Both the position numbers and the translations under genes were made by a program. Positions 5,044 to 6,156 of a DNA stretch of 6,156 nt are shown here, in pieces. The DNA is from JASFTV01 sp050050615. GTDB taxonomy: Bacteria; Desulfobacterota; DSM-4660; Desulfatiglandales; HGW-15. The notes under the pieces were generated by a model that saw nothing but the letters and a program-made list of their open reading frames with translations, did not search any database and was not told the DNA's origin. Positions within the stretch are counted from its first letter, which is position 1. Each line of letters opens with the position of its first letter. Location: contig JASFTV010000217.1 of assembly GCA_050050615.1 (NCBI GenBank), positions 1 through 6,156 of the forward strand. The letters run 5' to 3'.

Positions 5044-6156
5044 ATGGCAAAGGAGATTAGATACAGCCAAAAGGCCAGAGAATCTATCCTGAAAGGGGTG
5101 GATATCCTTGCTGATGCCGTGAAGGTTACCCTAGGGCCAAAAGGACGAAATGTCGTTCTGGAGAAGAGCTTCGGTTCACCGAACATCACCAAAGACGGTG
5201 TAACAGTGGCTAAGGAGATCGAACTGGAAGACAAATTTGAAAACATGGGTGCGCAGATGGTGAAGGAAGTGGCTTCCAAGACATCGGACGTCGCAGGTGA
5301 TGGGACGACCACTGCAACGCTTCTGGCTCAGTCCATTTACAAAGAAGGTTCAAAGCTGGTTGCTGCAGGGGTCAATCCCATGGCGATCAAAAGAGGGATA
5401 GAAAAGGCTGTGGAACTTGCTGTCGATGAGCTCAAGAAGATCTCCAAACCAACAAAGGACCAAGAAGAGATTGCCCAGGTGGGAACCATTTCGGCCAACA
5501 ATGATGCAACCATTGGGAATATTATCGCCGAGGCTATGAACAAGGTGGGCAAGGAAGGCGTGATCACGGTAGAGGAAGCCAAGGGGATGGAGACAACCTT
5601 GGAGATCGTCGAGGGTATGCAATTTGATCGCGGCTACCTTTCGCCCTATTTTGTCACCGACCCTGAAAAAATGCAGGTTACGCTCGCCGAACCCTACATT
5701 TTGCTTAATGAGAAAAAGATCAGCACCATGAAAGACTTGATACCCATTCTCGAGCAGATTGCCAAGATGGGGAAACCCCTGTTGATTGTCGCAGAGGATG
5801 TGGAAGGGGAAGCTCTGGCGACCTTGGTTGTCAACAAACTGAGAGGCACGCTGCACTGCGCGGCGGTCAAAGCTCCCGGTTTCGGTGACAGAAGAAAAGC
5901 GATGCTGGAGGATATCGCTATTCTTACCGGTGGAAAGGTTATTTCAGAGGATCTGGGATTGAAGCTGGAAAATGTCACCTTGAACGATCTTGGTACTGCG
6001 AAGACCATTAACATAGATAAAGACAACACAACGATCGTCGATGGCGGTGGTAGCCGGAAGGATCTCGAAGGAAGGGTTAAGCAGATAAGGGCGCAAATCG
6101 AAGAGACCACCTCAGATTATGACAGGGAGAAACTCCAGGAGAGACTTGCGAAATTG
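5044..6156 (+). CDS. groEL: chaperonin GroEL, 3' end outside the window
   Basis: The 60-kDa chaperonin subunit, which forms the double seven-membered ring that folds proteins using ATP and GroES. The first 371 residues are present, out of about 545 usual for the family; the frame is open to the last base. Visible are the ATP-binding motifs TLGPKGRNV (29-37), KDGVTVA with D51, and GDGTTTAT with D86 (85-92); the apical domain from about 190, with YLSPYFVTD; and KAPGFGDRRKAMLEDIAILTGG. The later catalytic aspartate (D398 in E. coli) would lie just beyond the window. The start is secure: AAGGAGG at 5028-5034 sits 9 bases before the ATG, and MAKEIRY is the usual N-terminus. No frameshift or odd residue is seen. 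It is co-transcribed with groES. Confidence 0.97.
   Translation, partial: MAKEIRYSQKARESILKGVDILADAVKVTLGPKGRNVVLEKSFGSPNITKDGVTVAKEIELEDKFENMGAQMVKEVASKTSDVAGDGTTTATLLAQSIYKEGSKLVAAGVNPMAIKRGIEKAVELAVDELKKISKPTKDQEEIAQVGTISANNDATIGNIIAEAMNKVGKEGVITVEEAKGMETTLEIVEGMQFDRGYLSPYFVTDPEKMQVTLAEPYILLNEKKISTMKDLIPILEQIAKMGKPLLIVAEDVEGEALATLVVNKLRGTLHCAAVKAPGFGDRRKAMLEDIAILTGGKVISEDLGLKLENVTLNDLGTAKTINIDKDNTTIVDGGGSRKDLEGRVKQIRAQIEETTSDYDREKLQERLAKL

Noticed and set aside
1..6156. CRISPR array, tRNA or rRNA genes, phage or toxin-antitoxin module
   Set aside because: No regularly spaced repeats, no cloverleaf or rRNA signature, and no recognisable phage, defence or toxin-antitoxin protein in any frame.

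Overview
This window looks like chromosomal DNA from an anaerobic, probably sulfate-reducing or syntrophic member of the Desulfobacterota (former Deltaproteobacteria). That is inference. It rests on a cysteine synthase fused to a cysteinyl-tRNA synthetase, a small exported protein ending in a FIMAH-like helical module, GroES/GroEL sequences of ordinary bacterial type, and a dispersed-repeat style palindrome with a GTCATTTCGAC core. No ribosomal RNA or other strong taxonomic marker is present.

Layout. Positions 1-255 are an AT-rich upstream region with a 15-bp perfect palindrome at 189-203 and only weak promoter candidates. A plus-strand gene (256-990) encodes an exported protein with an Ig-like module and a FIMAH-like C-terminus, and ends at a strong intrinsic terminator (1034-1069). 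Converging on it from the minus strand is a two-gene unit: a 776-residue cysteine synthase/cysteinyl-tRNA synthetase fusion (1708-4038), followed 24 bp later by a small exported protein of unknown function (1171-1683). Just upstream of the fusion gene lies a 181-bp MITE-like element (4058-4238) with near-perfect 17-bp terminal inverted repeats ending in CTAG and two nested inner palindromes. From about 4239 to 4687 there is no convincing gene; the second half of this stretch is the promoter and structured leader of the groES-groEL operon. groES is complete (4688-4975) and groEL (from 5044) runs off the window end after 371 codons.

How the genes relate. The fusion would couple the last step of cysteine synthesis to charging of tRNA-Cys in one polypeptide. 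Its synthetase half is full length but departs from the family at several active-site positions: HIGH/HIGN reads HIGQ, KMSKS reads KPSRD, and the glutamate expected as fourth zinc ligand is alanine. It is therefore either a diverged but working CysRS or an enzyme with altered activity. groESL is the housekeeping chaperonin operon, and no complete CIRCE operator was found upstream of it. The two exported proteins have no evident functional link to these genes.

The most interesting points are the fused enzyme with its unusual synthetase active site, and the palindromic element inserted between its start codon and whatever promoter drives it. No wholly new multi-gene system is evident here.
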